Shown piece after piece: positions 1 to 11,550 of a stretch of 64,000 nt of DNA. A program made the position numbers and the translations under genes. The DNA comes from Xanthostigma xanthostigma. Lineage: Eukaryota > Arthropoda > Insecta > Raphidioptera > Raphidiidae. Location: NCBI GenBank assembly GCA_963575645.1, contig OY754465.1, forward strand, positions 61,031,901 through 61,095,900, given 5' to 3'. The notes beneath the pieces were generated by a model that saw only the letters and a list, made by a program, of their open reading frames with translations, ran no database searches and had not been told where the DNA came from. Every line of letters starts with the position of its first letter. The stretch's first letter is position 1.

Positions 1-682
1 TTTATGAACTCAAATTGATTTAAAAATGGTTCTATTTTATAGATTAGAATCTCCTCTTTTCAAAAAGCTTCAATTAGAATGGATTTCGTGTGAAATTAAC
101 TTAGATATAACTTCTTATATGAACGAAAGTCAGCTCTGACGCACAAAGCGATAATAGCTAGTTTAGCGGTATGTGCAAAAGGCTTGATTTTTTTTTATAT
201 GAAGTTGGACTAAGTCTAAACCAATTCTGAAAATTTTAGGAGGGTTGCCCGATTATTTAAATAAATAAATGACTTCAAAAGTAGGCATATTTAACACTGG
301 CTTTATGGTTAAACGGTATAGATGGATGATATGTTTTCATTGATTTCTCCAAAACTAGTCGGTGGAAATTAAAAAAAACTATTTAAATTAAAGTTAAAAC
401 CTTAATAAATTATGGAAAACAAAAAAACGCGTTGTGCCCGACTAATTCAAAAAAGAAATTTAATTAAAAAGATCAAATATCTTTTTAATTAGTCGGGCAC
501 AACGGGTTTTTTTTTGTTTTCAATAATTTATTAAGGTTTTAACTTTAATTTAAATAGTTTTTTTTTAATTTCCACCGACTAGTTTAAAGTTTTGGAGAAA
601 TCAATGAAAACATATCATCCATCTACCGAAATATAAAAAAATCAAGCCTTTTATTTAAAGTTGCCTTGGTGCTCGTACTACC
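1..682. mobile_element. TTAA-type foldback element, copy 1 (left end decayed or truncated)
   Basis: Two arms pair around a centre near 455-480: GTTGTGCCCGACTAATT at about 431-447 is repeated inverted at about 491-507, and the AT-rich flanks match out to about 310 and 650. The right end GCTCGTACTACC is followed by TTAA (683-686), exactly as in the copy at 37575-38078. Sequence homologous to that copy starts only near 179 (GGCTTGATTTTT); what lies left of it is unassigned. Confidence 0.6.
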
Positions 683-696
683 TTAAAAAAAAGAAA

Positions 697-1165
697 TTTG
701 AAAATGTATATTACAGCACGAGGGCCGAAAGTGTGATATCTTGCCCTACGCGCCATGATGCCCTCGATTTCGCCTCACGCATCATGGCGCGAAGGACATG
801 GTATCAAACTTTTGGGACAGTGTGGTGTATACTATTTTTCTTCATACGTCGGTCGTAACCACGCTTATTAAATTCATTAATTAATTAATTACTCATTAAT
901 TACATAAAAACACAGATCAATTCCAAGCAAGTAGCTTTGAGATTATACGTAAAAACACGAATGACAGCTGTTCGCGACTATTAGCTAAAATGTAATAGGG
1001 TTTTGGTATGGAAACGACATCTAAACAACAGTTGATTGGTTGTTTTTGCTTTACTACCGCCCGAACGTAAGAACTTCCCGCACTGGTGCGTGTAACCCCA
1101 CTAAGTAGTAAATGTTAGACTTTCTGCCTTACAATTGCAGATGTCGTACTTTCGATCGAGGCATG
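697..1165 (+). repeat. Dispersed repeat G, copy 1 (hairpin at one end)
   Basis: Matches the reverse complement of about 22035-22484 over several blocks: the hairpin around CGCGCCATGATGCCC, GACAGCTGTTCGCGACTATT, ACGACATCTAAACAACAGTTG and the stretch ending ACTTTCTGCCTTACAATTG. The end near 697-830 forms a long imperfect hairpin. Confidence 0.6.
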
Positions 1166-1180
1166 AAGAAAAAAATATTA

Positions 1181-2599
1181 AATAAGACAAAAAATTTAAG
1201 ACAAAAGTGTTTCTTCCTACTACTTTTTTTTAAATTATCGTTTAAAAAAACACACTTTGATAGCAAACCGAACTAAAAAGTAGAAAATAATTATGAACAA
1301 AATAATTCAATTATAGTAAAAAATCTACAAATTCGGGCGAAACCAGACCGGGCCACTAGTTATAAATAAATTATTCGTGTATGCGTTAGATTGCCAAGTA
1401 AAAACTTAGCACCTTCTTTTTTTATCGGTAAAAGCCGATAAACTTAAATCGAACTTGGCCCTTTTTCCACATTCACGTTTTTGTGGGAAATACACCCAGC
1501 TACTTGAGCACTACTAGACCAATGTACGATCACAGAAGTCGAAAGATCGTAACTGTACCTTTGACATTTTTGTGCCAAAAGCTCCAGTTTTAATAACGTT
1601 TTCAAGACGCATATTAATCAGGTATTAGCGGAATTTATTGCGAATTACCACGAATTAGTAATTGTGGACTATACAGTAAGGTTAGGTTATTATTGTATAA
1701 GCCGCTTGCCTGACTGGTTAAAGTTCATTGGCAGTGGTGTTCTGAATATCTGCAATACAAATCTGAACTGTATATAACGTCGATATCTGTGGTGAAAAGG
1801 CAAAAGTGCGTATCACTCGAATTTCTCTTTACTTCTCCATTTACGAGGTCTACAGTCTACACATAAGCAACTGTGATCATGCAAACATTTGTTTCAAATA
1901 ACAAAAGTTGGTGGCCTTAAAAAAACCGCTTAAAGTTTTAAATTAATGCACGTTTTTCAAGTTTCCTGAAGCCAAAAAGTGTGCACCCAGTCGACTGGTT
2001 AGATTTCGCTCAAATTTTGTGACGCAATGAGTTTGACTGAATTTCCAGCATTCTCTTTGCATGCCAACATGAGATGGTATACGACAACTGGGGTCCAATA
2101 CGATAACTGGATGTGACCAAATTTTGATTTTTTTTAAGTGATAGAAAAAGCTAAATTTTGACGTTACAAAAAAAAAAAAAAAAACTTTGCGGTTTATTCA
2201 CAAATTTCCTTAAAAATGCATAAAAACTTTTCGTCTTTCACTGTCATTTTTATAATCTAACCAATCAGAAGGATTATGAGTGTCAAATTTTCGCGATTTA
2301 CTCGAAACTAGTAAAACTGAATTTATCTTATTAGAGCACAAATTCAACTTAAGCGGTTTTGCATCTGTGCCTCAGTTCTATACGTATTATATAATGTAGT
2401 GTAAGTTTCACAACCGCATGCGAAAATAATATAACACAATATATTTCACATCAGTGGCGGTTCCACTATGAGCGCTGCAGAAGCTGCAGAACAACCAAAA
2501 TCTTAAGAACGTGTTAATTTTAGAATGAATTGTATTTTCCGTATTTAAGCAATATTTAATGTTATAGAAAATAGTGTAATAGTTAATCAACGCTAAAGT
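1181..2599. other. Non-coding AT-rich stretch, mostly unassigned
   Basis: No supportable gene. It contains a possible Helitron-like 3' end (GGGCCACTAG at about 1353-1362 followed by T), a poly-A run near 2167-2184, and a degraded repeat at about 2450-2580 (TGAGCGCTGCAGAAGCTGCA, AATTTTAGAATGAATT) that recurs inverted at about 6400-6540 and partly at 11250. Confidence 0.4.
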
Positions 2600-2603
2600 T
2601 TAA

Positions 2604-3325
2604 GGAGGTTGAGCCGTTTTACGGAGATAATGAAAAATATCTGAAATAAAGTTTTTTTAATAGATTTTTTTATGACAAAATTTTCTGTAAAAAATCCAAA
2701 ATCATTAGGAGATTTATAAAGTTACAAATTAAAAAAAATTTTTACATGTAGTCTTATGGAAAATATGTCAACCTAGCATGCAAACGGTACATTTTAATTT
2801 TTTGCAAATAACCAAATAATGTCAGCAGTTCCGAAAACTAACTATGTAAAGCATCGTTGTCTTACGCATATTTTAATATTTTTTCCAATTTAATTAGGAG
2901 ACTTTTAATCATTAAAAAAAATTATTAAACCTTAGCACTTTTCGATTATGGACTTTTATTCTTGACATTTTTAACAATTTTAACTGAATTTTCAACTTTT
3001 TAATGATTTAATTTTAATTTTTATTACTTCTAATTTCTTTTTTTAATTATTTACTGCAAAAAATATGTAAAATAGAGATATTTACATACATACATTTTTT
3101 CCAACCTAACTTTGTAGTTTGTACAAAAAATTCAAAAGTTAGTCCATTAAGTAAAAATAATACTGAAATAATTAATTAATATTAAAAAAAAATATTTATT
3201 TATGCCTTTATGACAATAATTTATTGGTATCATCGACTTATAACCTTTTGTAAAAATTTATTATGGAAAAGTTCCCATTTTGAATTCGACTTACTTTTGA
3301 TTGGGACTGTAACGGATCAAACTCC
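2604..3325. mobile_element. TTAA-type non-autonomous element family P1, copy 1
   Basis: Begins GGAGGTTGAGCCGTTTTACG and ends with the imperfect complement ACGGATCAAACTCC. TTAA flanks both ends (2600-2603 and 3326-3329). The internal sequence is almost identical to the copies at 23957 and 40128. No transposase coding was seen, so a piggyBac-mobilised MITE is inferred. Confidence 0.85.
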
Positions 3326-3330
3326 TTAAT

Positions 3331-3800
3331 AGCCACTGGCAGACCACAAAACTCGTGTGTGTTCTGTGTGGCAGGTTTTCTGCGCTCTGAAGCAGCACAC
3401 GAAACGTCATCACCGTGCAACACACATGTTATAGCGTGGTTTTGAGCTGCATTTACCATCAGCACATTAGCGCAAAAAATCATCTATCACTGTCATATAC
3501 TAGAAGTGATCGCTGAATCTATCTCATTCAGTCAACACCTTTGACAGCCTTGACTCGGCCCTACGTATGTCGTAGATACACACATACTCGGCTTATGGCA
3601 GTAGTGACTAGTGTTACAGTGTATATTGTAGTTTGTTGTCAATATGAATAATGTTTGAAAAAAGTTAACAATTAAAACATCGTTAACATGCATATGATTC
3701 ATAATTTAATTAGCCTCTCCTCATTCCCAGCCCGTGCTAGGAGATACCTCCGGTTAACCCTGCAGAACACCCGTTTAAAATGATCACGCGCCGCCACTGT
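3331..3800 (+). repeat. Dispersed repeat C, copy 1
   Basis: Shares GGCTTATGGCAGTAGTGACT, ACAGTGTATATTGTAGTTTG and the CTCATTCAGTCAA block with about 5860-6275 (inverted) and 16625-17520. It abuts the right end of the P1 element copy 1. Confidence 0.6.
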
Positions 3801-4221
3801 TTCATATTTGTGAGGAATTGGATTACGTTATATTCAATTACACTTGGCGTAGATTGGGTTCAGTTTTCTATTTGTTGGCTGTTTCCACTCCGCGGCTAAG
3901 GAAACATATCTAATAATAGATCGTAATCAGACACCGCAATCAGTCAAACTTAATAAGACCAATACTGATTTTTGAATAATTTCTGCATGTTTGCACTTTT
4001 CGACTCCGGCACGGACTGTGAAGCCCTAAGGGGACGTTCATTAATTACGTGCGCTAAAATTGGGGGAAGGGGTCCGGTAAAATCTCATTTAAAGGGACGG
4101 GGGTCAATGAAAATGTCACGTCAACGTTTAAATTCCGAAAATCTACATTATTATAACACATTTAAAAATTATACGATGAATCTAACGTGAGAGGGAGGGA
4201 GGGTTCGCCCCATCTTACCAA

Positions 4222-4313
4222 ATCTCATTTAAAGGAAGGAGGGTCAATGAAATCTCATTTAAAGGGAGGAGGGTCAATGAAATCTCATTTAAAGGGAGGA
4301 GGGTCAATGAAAA
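4222..4313. repeat. 30-bp tandem repeat, three units
   Basis: Three consecutive units of AATCTCATTTAAAGGGAGGA plus GGGTCAATGA; a single related unit lies at about 4079-4111. Because 30 is a multiple of three, the minus strand reads as a ten-residue repeat (LTLLPLNEIS), but there is no other sign of coding. Confidence 0.85.
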
Positions 4314-4319
4314 TCTCGC

Positions 4320-5086
4320 GTCAACGTTAATTAAATCATTTGCACCCAGCGGGGGTAGATGTGGTTGGGATTTTTCCCTGCTGCCTCTCGCCGAGAACCT
4401 GTTCCTGTACCGGCCGTCTTGTTGAGGTCTTCCATGGTTTCCCTCAATAATTCCAGATAAATATCGAGATGATTCCTTATTCAAGGCCATGGCCGATTAC
4501 CTGTCAAACTCCTGTGGTCAAAAATTGCCTACCTCATTCTAATGTCCTAAAATTCCTTCATTCGCCCATTGCTATTGATTAAGTTGCAGTTTAAAAATGT
4601 AGAAAATCACGTATGGTAGATGGAAAATAGTTGTGCGAATGGCGTCTGTTATGACATAAAGAAGAGAAACGCTTCATTACTATTCTAACTTTCGGATTAG
4701 TGGAAACTTCTTCATTTTATTGGCCTAAAGGATCTGTAAAGCGAGAATTTCGGAAACGGTCCACTGCGGAAGGAAAATATGGCGTGATGTTTCTCATCAC
4801 CGCGTGGATCAGTATGTATATGTAATGAGTAGTTAATGAGTAATGAGTACATTACATGTAATGAGATGACGAAGAGAAATAAAAAAACAGTACCTCTATA
4901 ATGTAGCATGGCGTGTGAACTCCCGCCCGTTCGACTACCGCAGCAGATCTTTGTTTCCTGCACGATATCGTGTGTTCTAGACAAAGTTTTCTTGACTTCT
5001 CGTTTTAAAATGCGTGCTTCGCTGTGGTAACGAACTGACGATTGTCGATGGACATGTAACACGCATCGATATTGCTTTATTACAGA
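4320..5086. other. Intergenic stretch without a supportable gene
   Basis: The 4370-4500 segment is more GC-rich than its surroundings and looks like a fragment of an interspersed repeat. A 116-residue open frame at 4712-5062 (minus) shows no recognisable domain. TAATGAGTA-type short repeats occur near 4820-4865. Confidence 0.35.
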
Positions 5087-5690
5087 TAGCGGCCCCGCCC
5101 CGTTTCACCCGGGTGTAAAAGAATGAATGGGGAAGGGAGGAACATGAGTACACATATTCGTCTTAGTTTACCAAAATGAATGTTGTGTCCAAATTTCATG
5201 ATGATCGGAGATACCGTTCAAAAGTTTTTGTCGATAAAAAGCAGTATTAAAAATTTTTTTAACTAATATTTTTTTTATATTAATTAAATAAAATTAAAAT
5301 AAATTTAAATGTAAGCCTAAGAAGAAAGCAATGTAGAAAATAATTAAAAAAAAATATATATTCGCCCAACGTGGGGCTCGAACCACGACCCTGATGTTGA
5401 CAGTCGCATGCTCTACCGATTGAGCCACCTGAGGTTGTGTTCTCACAACGCTAATCTGAGTATATCTAGTTATTGCATTTCACATAAATAGCTTATTTTT
5501 GAGATACGTTTTGCAACATTTTTCATTAAAGCTCCGCTCCTAATAGTCGTAGCGTAATATTATATAGCCTATAGCCTTCCTCGATAAATGGGCTATCCAA
5601 CAATTTTTTTTTCAATTTGAACCAGTAGTTCCTGAGATTAGTGCGTTCAAACAAGCAAACAAACTCTTCAGCTTTATATATTAGTATAGA
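5087..5690 (-). mobile_element. Helitron-like non-autonomous element H, copy 1
   Basis: Read on the minus strand it begins TCTATACTAATATATAAAGC (5690-5671) after an A, and ends near 5087 in a decayed GCTAT where other copies have CTAG. Before the end lie GGTGAAACGGGGCGGGGCCG and a tRNA-like core. About 600 bp, colinear with three further copies in this window. Confidence 0.75.
5363..5434 (-). pseudogene. tRNA-Lys-like core inside Helitron-like copy 1
   Basis: Contains an A-box-like TGGCTCAATCGGTAGAGC and the B box GGTTCGAGCCCC, followed by ACGTTGGGCG. The anticodon loop reads CTGTCAA. The acceptor 5' half is lost, so it is not a functional tRNA gene. Confidence 0.65.
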
Positions 5691-5859
5691 TTATCAGCAA
5701 TACAATGTAGTAACTCAGTTTCCCAACTGAAAACCACGTACAAAAGAAACATCCGCAATGAATAATTCTCGAATAAGTTACTCTCAAATCAATAATATAG
5801 CTGCAACTAGTGGCGCGCGTGAACATTTTAAATAGAGAGTCCAATACGGCCTATTAATG
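5691..5859. other. Short unassigned spacer
   Basis: AT-rich spacer between the Helitron-like copy and repeat C; nothing recognised. Confidence 0.3.
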
Positions 5860-6275
5860 AAGGAGGAGGGTCATAAAATTATGAATCACATCCGAGTTCA
5901 TGATGTGTTTCAAACACTGTTGACAACAAATGATATACACTGTAACACTAGTCACTACTGCCATAAGCCGTGTATCATGTATAGATATGTACGACATACG
6001 CACTGCCGAGTCAAAGTCGTCAAAGATCTTGACTGAATGAGATAGGTTCACTGAACACTTCTAGCATATGACAGTGATAGATGCTTCTTTGTACTATAAT
6101 GTGCTAACGGTTAATGCAGCTCAAAGGCGATCTAAACAACTAGCTACAACTTGTGGGTCAGGAGTTGCACAGTGTACACTGGGGGTATCTGATGATGTCG
6201 GTGCATGTGCTGCCCCGGAGTGCAGAACAGCACCTGAACGAAAGAAACTCTGCCACACAAGAGTTTTGTAAAATG
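5860..6275 (-). repeat. Dispersed repeat C, copy 2 (inverted)
   Basis: Reverse-complement match to copy 1: AAACACTGTTGACAACAAAT, CTAGTCACTACTGCCATAAG and GACTGAATGAGATAGG. It ends GCCACACAAGAGTTTTGT. Confidence 0.6.
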
Positions 6276-6895
6276 ATAGTCAGGGTCGGTTTGGGCCCTA
6301 AAGAATTACCGGGAAAAGTTTCAAACGCCTCTACGAGACCGTGTAACCCAGCGGGAAAAGTTCCGGTATTGCCTTAAGCCAGATCGTCGCTGCTGCCAGT
6401 GGCTGTTAATGTATAACCATTACATTATTGCCAAACATTAAATATTGCTTAAATATGGAAAATAGGCATTTCATAATTTTAGAATGAATTTGGTTGTTCT
6501 GCGGCTCTGCAACGCTCATAGAGGAACCACCATTGACCAAATAATAGGGTAATTACCGTCAAATTATTACATAATACCTGCAGCTAACCAGAAAGAAGAT
6601 CACGATTCTAATAAATCTGTGAACATGACTTGTTAAGAAATATATTCATTAGATCATTCAGAAACTAATATTATTACATTTGTTTTTTTTTAATAAAAGA
6701 GTTGTTGGTGAGAAAGGTGCAAGCAAAATAAAAAGTCTAGATTAATAAAGTGAGCGCGCAATCTTTTACGCGCGGTTCTAGTAAAACATGTAAACAATGG
6801 AGTTTCGAAAAAAAGTCATTCTTTTTACAACATTTTCTCGGAAAAATAAATAGAATAATAAACCGTTATGAAAAGTATACCATTATTAAATTAAA
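6276..6895. other. Unassigned non-coding stretch with one degraded repeat
   Basis: Positions about 6400-6540 are an inverted relative of 2450-2580 (AATTTTAGAATGAATT, CTGCGGCTCTGCAACGCTCA). No gene seen. Confidence 0.35.
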
Positions 6896-7741
6896 AAATA
6901 TCGTTATATAGCACATATCTCTTCCGCGCATGCGCCGATTTTCCCCAAAAGCAATAGGGTTCTTTATATTTGCATATCAAACATCCTCCCAAAATTTGGA
7001 TTCAATCCGTTCATCCGTTTGACCTGTATCGTGCTCACAGACTAACAGACGCACGCAGAGTTTTTCCAAACATATGTTTTTTGGATTCGTGGGACCTTAA
7101 AACGAAAAAATATTGTAAAATTTTTGAAAAGTGAAACTTGACCAAAACTAGTACCTACCATTTCCCACTAGTGGGTTGGAATGGTAAAAAATAACGTTAT
7201 GGCATTTTAGCTCTTCTGTGCATGTGACGATTTTCCCCCAAAACAATAGGGCTCTTTATAAATTATTGAAGGGTACACGGGAAGAATGCGATTTGTCAGT
7301 AAAAATTCGAAATTATTTTTTTTATGCCATCTTGTAGTCAAAAGTCGTACCTTTCTGTTGGTGTATTCATTTTAGACAAGAATACGCTAGGTCAGAAGTT
7401 ATAAGCGTTGAAAGAAAGAAATGCATCAGCAAGTAAATGGCACGATCTTAAACCCTTCAAAATGCTCTCCTGCACAATTTACATTTTTTGACAAATCGCC
7501 TTCTTCCCGTGTACCCCCTTCAATTGCATATCAAGCATCCTTCCAAAAAGTTGATTTCAATCCGCTCATCCGTTTGATCTGCATAGTGTACACAGACAAG
7601 CAAAGACGTACAAACTTTTCCCAAAAAATATGTTTTTTGACTCGAGGGATATCAAAACGAAAAAATATAGTAATATTTTGAAAAGCTTATTTTGACCTAA
7701 ATTAGTACCCTTTCCCACTTGTAGAGTTAGAATGATAAAAT
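6896..7741 (+). repeat. Tandem duplication of about 290 bp, second unit split by a MITE
   Basis: Unit 1 (about 6896-7182) and unit 2 (about 7188-7741 minus the insertion) share GATTTTCCCC, CAATAGGG, TTGCATATCAA, CATCCGTTTGA and AAACGAAAAAATAT in the same order. Divergence is moderate, so the duplication is old. Confidence 0.7.
7266..7523. mobile_element. 258-bp MITE with long perfect-looking terminal inverted repeats
   Basis: Starts TTGAAGGGTACACGGGAAGA and ends with the complement TTCTTCCCGTGTACCCCCTT plus CAA. About 30 bp of inverted match extends to GCGATTTGT on each side. Comparison with unit 1 of the surrounding duplication shows it is an insertion. Confidence 0.8.
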
Positions 7742-8640
7742 CTTAAACATAGCGGCTGTAATTGTATCAACAAGCCAACGGCAGTTGCTATTTCCAATAA
7801 GGTCCAGGCTTGCCCGTGTTTCCGTTACTTCATTATCCGCAGAGTAGTTATTAGTTCATTATTTTTTTTATCCGAGTAGTTATAATAAATTACAGTGTTG
7901 TTACGAATAAGGAAATATCAACACGGTGGTCACGTTATATGAAGGGTCACGGCGAATAAATAACTCGCAACATATTCAAAACAGTTAACAGAACCTTCCC
8001 AATTCCATAAACAGAATCAATGTATAACCTCATCCGCAGCTTATACGGTGTTTGTTTTACAGTTCCGGTTTATCGGCGATCAATGATTGCAGCGATCATC
8101 AGGTTTCGGATTAGTAAGGTCTTCCAATTCCTCATTTCTACGTATATGCTCCGGATATCGTTAAGAATAGGGATGATAAAACACTTATTTTTTCACCGAC
8201 TTAAAAAAATCGTTCAAACGCACGCTTGCAGTCAAATAAAGATGATTTAACCCTAAACATTTCCACAAAATCGCAAAAGGGTGCAAATTTGAGGGAACAT
8301 TTATGTAAGTATGATACACAGGGCCGTATTCATAAAGACTTATTAAATCACTCAATAGTTATTGAATCGTTAACTGTTATTGAACCAATAAGTTGGTATT
8401 CATGAAGCTGCAGAATTGTCAAATATACAAATATTGACTCGTTAAGACTTGTGTCATCTATGGCACGTTTGGTTGTGAGTAAAACCGTGCAATTGGCGCG
8501 ACGCTGTTCATGGGACGTGTTGCGTTTAATTTGTGCTTGGTGTGCGTATGCGTTGGACAGTTATATGTAAGTTCCTGTTGTGTGTGTGTGTTGGAGTGGC
8601 GAATATGGCGTTTGTTGATAGTTTAATTTAGTTATTAGAA
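7742..8640. other. Intergenic, no gene seen
   Basis: A short fragment starting GGGCCGTATTCATAAAGACT at about 8321 resembles insect MITE ends with repeated TTATTGAA motifs. No coding potential recognised. Confidence 0.3.
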
Positions 8641-8647
8641 TTTCATT

Positions 8648-9187
8648 AGACGACAGGGCAAAATTTAGTTACAGGGCGAAATTTAGTTACGGGGCGAAAT
8701 TTAGTGATGAGCGAAATTTAGTTACAGGGCGAAATTTACTTACAGAGGAAAATTTAGTTAAAGGCGGAATTTAGTAACAGGGCGGATTTTTGCCACATGG
8801 CGAAATTTAGTTACAGAGCGAAATTGAGTTAATGGCGGAATTTAGTTACATGGCGAAATTTAGTTAGAGGGCGAAATTTACTTACAGAGCAAAATTTAGT
8901 TAAGGGCTGAATTTAGTTACAGGGCGAAATTTTGCCACATGGCGAAATTTAGTTACAGAGCGACATTCAGTTAAGGGCGGAATTTAGTTACAGGGCGGAA
9001 TTTTGCCACATGGCGAAATTTACTTACAGAGCAAAATTTAGTTAAGGGCGGAATTTTGCCACATGGCGAAATTTAGTTTCAGAGCGAAATTTAATAAATG
9101 GCGAAATTTAGTTACAGGGTGGAATTTTGCCACATGGCTAAATTTAATTATAGGGCTGAATTTAGTTACAGGGTAAAATTTAGTTAC
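8648..9187 (+). repeat. 18-bp minisatellite, about 30 units
   Basis: Consensus unit AAATTTAGTTACAGGGCG, repeated with substitutions over about 540 bp. Variants include TTTTGCCACATGGCG, which recurs every few units and suggests a higher-order period. The minus strand is open across 9038-9220 only because 18 is divisible by three. Confidence 0.9.
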
Positions 9188-9189
9188 TG

Positions 9190-9886
9190 GAATCATTAGT
9201 TCACATTTATGGCATGCCAATATAATAAGTCGTTCGACGTCATCCCACGACAGGTTTACGCAGATGGTCGACCCTGAGCTACGGGTACGACAGTCACGTA
9301 CTTACTCCAGTTATATTGATATTCTTCGCATTGATTTGTTCCGATTTCTTTTAGAAATGGTTACCCAGCAAAACTCGACTCGTCCGTCAGTTAGCATCAT
9401 ATTCATAATGCGTGTAAATGGTGGCATGTGTATAATAATATAATTTGTACGTATAAAACAAATGTAGAACATGACCATAAGTTGTTTTTCTTTTTTTTTC
9501 AAATATCGATAAAGTTTTAACTATTGAAATGATTGACGTCGTATACGTTAATTATATATGATTTACACAGAAAACAGTACTGAGTACAGTAGGTATCCGA
9601 ATGTGTATAGGTTTTCACGGCCGGTGTTCGAAATTTTCTCGACTCCGCAGACTTGTAGCCTATACATCCATTTTCTTAGGAGTGGCTTGGGGAGGGCGCA
9701 ATTGGTAAAAAATTTCTGCCGCTTGTATTTCTCAGTCATTTGGCTCTATAACAGAACCTAAACACGAAGCAGCAGAATTTGTTTCTTTTAACCATTTTCT
9801 ACCATTTTTATCACCCTTATCTTAAAATGGGTCCAGACTCCGCCTATACTATATCATATAAGAAAAAATGCTCTAAATTACTTAAA
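9190..9886. other. Intergenic, no gene seen
   Basis: Short open frames only, with no domain, splice context or repeat relationship that I could recognise. Confidence 0.3.
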
Positions 9887-10500
9887 TCTATACTAATATA
9901 TAAAGCTGAAGAGTTTGTTTGTTTGTTTGAACGCGCTAATCTCAGGAACTACTGGTTCAAATTGAAAAAAAAAATTTTTGTTGGATAGCCCATTTATCGA
10001 GGAAGGCTATAGGCTATATAATATCACGCTACGACCATTAGGAGCGGAGCATTAATGAAAAATGTTGCATAATGTATCTCAAAAATAAGCTTCTATTCAG
10101 GTTAAATGCACTAACTAAATATACTCATATTAGCGTTGCGAGAATACAACGCTGACTAGCTCAATCGGTAGAGCACACGACTGTCAATATCAGGGTCGTG
10201 AGTTCGAGCCCTACATTGGGCTAATATACTTTTTTTATTTTTTTTTCTACATTGCTTTCTTCTAAGGCTTACATTTAAATTTATTTTAATTTTATTTAAT
10301 TAATTAAAAAAAAATTATTAGTTAAAAAAAGTATAAATACTACTTTTTATCGACAAAAACTTTTGAACGGTAACTCCGATCATCATGAAATTTGGACACA
10401 GCATTCATCTCGGTAAACTAAGATGAATGTGTGTATACTCATGTTCCTCCCTTCCCCATTCGTTCTTTTACATCCGGGTGAAACCGGGCGGGACCGCTAG
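9887..10500 (+). mobile_element. Helitron-like non-autonomous element H, copy 2 (best preserved ends)
   Basis: Starts TCTATACTAATATATAAAGC directly after an A and ends GGGCGGGACCGCTAG directly before a T, the classical Helitron TC...CTRR pattern at an A/T site. A GC-rich potential hairpin (CATCCGGGTGAAACCGGG) precedes the end. 614 bp; carries the tRNA-like core at 10150-10222. Confidence 0.85.
10150..10222 (+). pseudogene. tRNA-Lys-like core inside Helitron-like copy 2
   Basis: CTAGCTCAATCGGTAGAGC (D arm) is followed by the anticodon loop CTGTCAA and the B box GTTCGAGCCC. The acceptor stem no longer pairs. Confidence 0.7.
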
Positions 10501-10769
10501 TAGCTTATATACCTGACGGCAGAAAGTTGGGACGACATGTTTTTTTTGCGCGTCATCTCCCTAACTATCATGTCATTTCGTGTTGAAACGAAACGATGAA
10601 GGCAACACTAGCCAGAATAGACACTGTTTTTATCTTGACGAAAACAAATTTCGTATTGATGGACTGTGATATTTTGCTCCACATACGAAGGTGTAATTTT
10701 CTTAACCAGTAGCACACGTCGTCATAACTTTCATCTAGATAACAAAAACGAAACAAGTCACGCCATTAC
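10501..10769. other. Short unassigned stretch
   Basis: Nothing recognised between the Helitron-like copy and the tandem duplication. Confidence 0.3.
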
Positions 10770-11155
10770 CTTTCGCGATGATCAAAATTACACCACCAAT
10801 GTATTCACTTAACCGTATCATTGCAATTCATATATCCTAATAAACTGTCATCATATTTTACTTTCAAATTATTTAATTTTGTAATACTAGTTGAAATGTC
10901 CGCTCTTATATTTTAGGTTAGAAAAATGCAAATGCTCAAAGTTTCCAAACCAAGAGATTGTCATTACCTTTCGATATGATCAAAATTACACCACCCTTGT
11001 ATTCACTTAACCGTATCGTTAATCGCGTATAAATCATAAATCCTGATAAACATTTACTTTCAAATTAATTATTATTAAATTAAGTAATACCAGTTGAAAT
11101 GTTCACACTTATATTTCAGGCGTTCAAAGTTTTTAAACCAAGAGATTTTGTTGAT
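10770..11155 (+). repeat. Direct tandem duplication of about 195 bp
   Basis: Unit 1 (about 10770-10966) and unit 2 (about 10968-11155) both contain GATCAAAATTACACCACC, GTATTCACTTAACCGTATC, TTTACTTTCAAATTA and CAAAGTTT..AAACCAAGAGATT in order. Confidence 0.8.
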
Positions 11156-11550
11156 ATGGTAGCTAATTGAAATAATTAATGCGTTCCACATAAAATACAA
11201 CATAGATCGGGCGCCCAAGATGAAAATCTTATAAGTATTTTCTAATTTTAGAATGAATATTTTCCATATTTAACCAATATATAATGGTAGGAAATAGTGT
11301 CACTTAATTAGGGAAGACGTTCTTCTCTAGCGAAGCCAATACAAAAAATTATCGTCAGAGTCGCTCATATACCCCCACGATACAACTGCAACTCCACGAC
11401 AGACGACATCAGAATACAGAATCAGATTATATATCGGGATAAATTCGGATCCAATGTAACCTTATTGGTACTATAAAAATGATCTCATTTCTCGGAGAGT
11501 TGGAAATTAAATAAGGGTAGTATTTACACGAGTGACTGTAAATTACAATT
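11156..11550. other. Unassigned non-coding stretch
   Basis: Contains another fragment of the 2450-type repeat near 11245-11300; otherwise nothing recognised. Confidence 0.3.

Noticed and set aside
4712-5062. 116-residue minus-strand open frame
   Set aside because: No domain, no splice context, and it overlaps low-complexity TAATGAGTA text.
5363-5434. Possible functional tRNA gene (and the three sister segments)
   Set aside because: The acceptor stem does not pair, the anticodon stem has mismatches and the segment is always inside the same dispersed element.
8648-9187. Regular short repeats that might suggest a CRISPR array
   Set aside because: Units abut directly without unique spacers, and the genome is eukaryotic; it is a minisatellite.
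9038-9220. VTKF-repeat peptide
   Set aside because: Artefact of an 18-bp repeat being a multiple of three.
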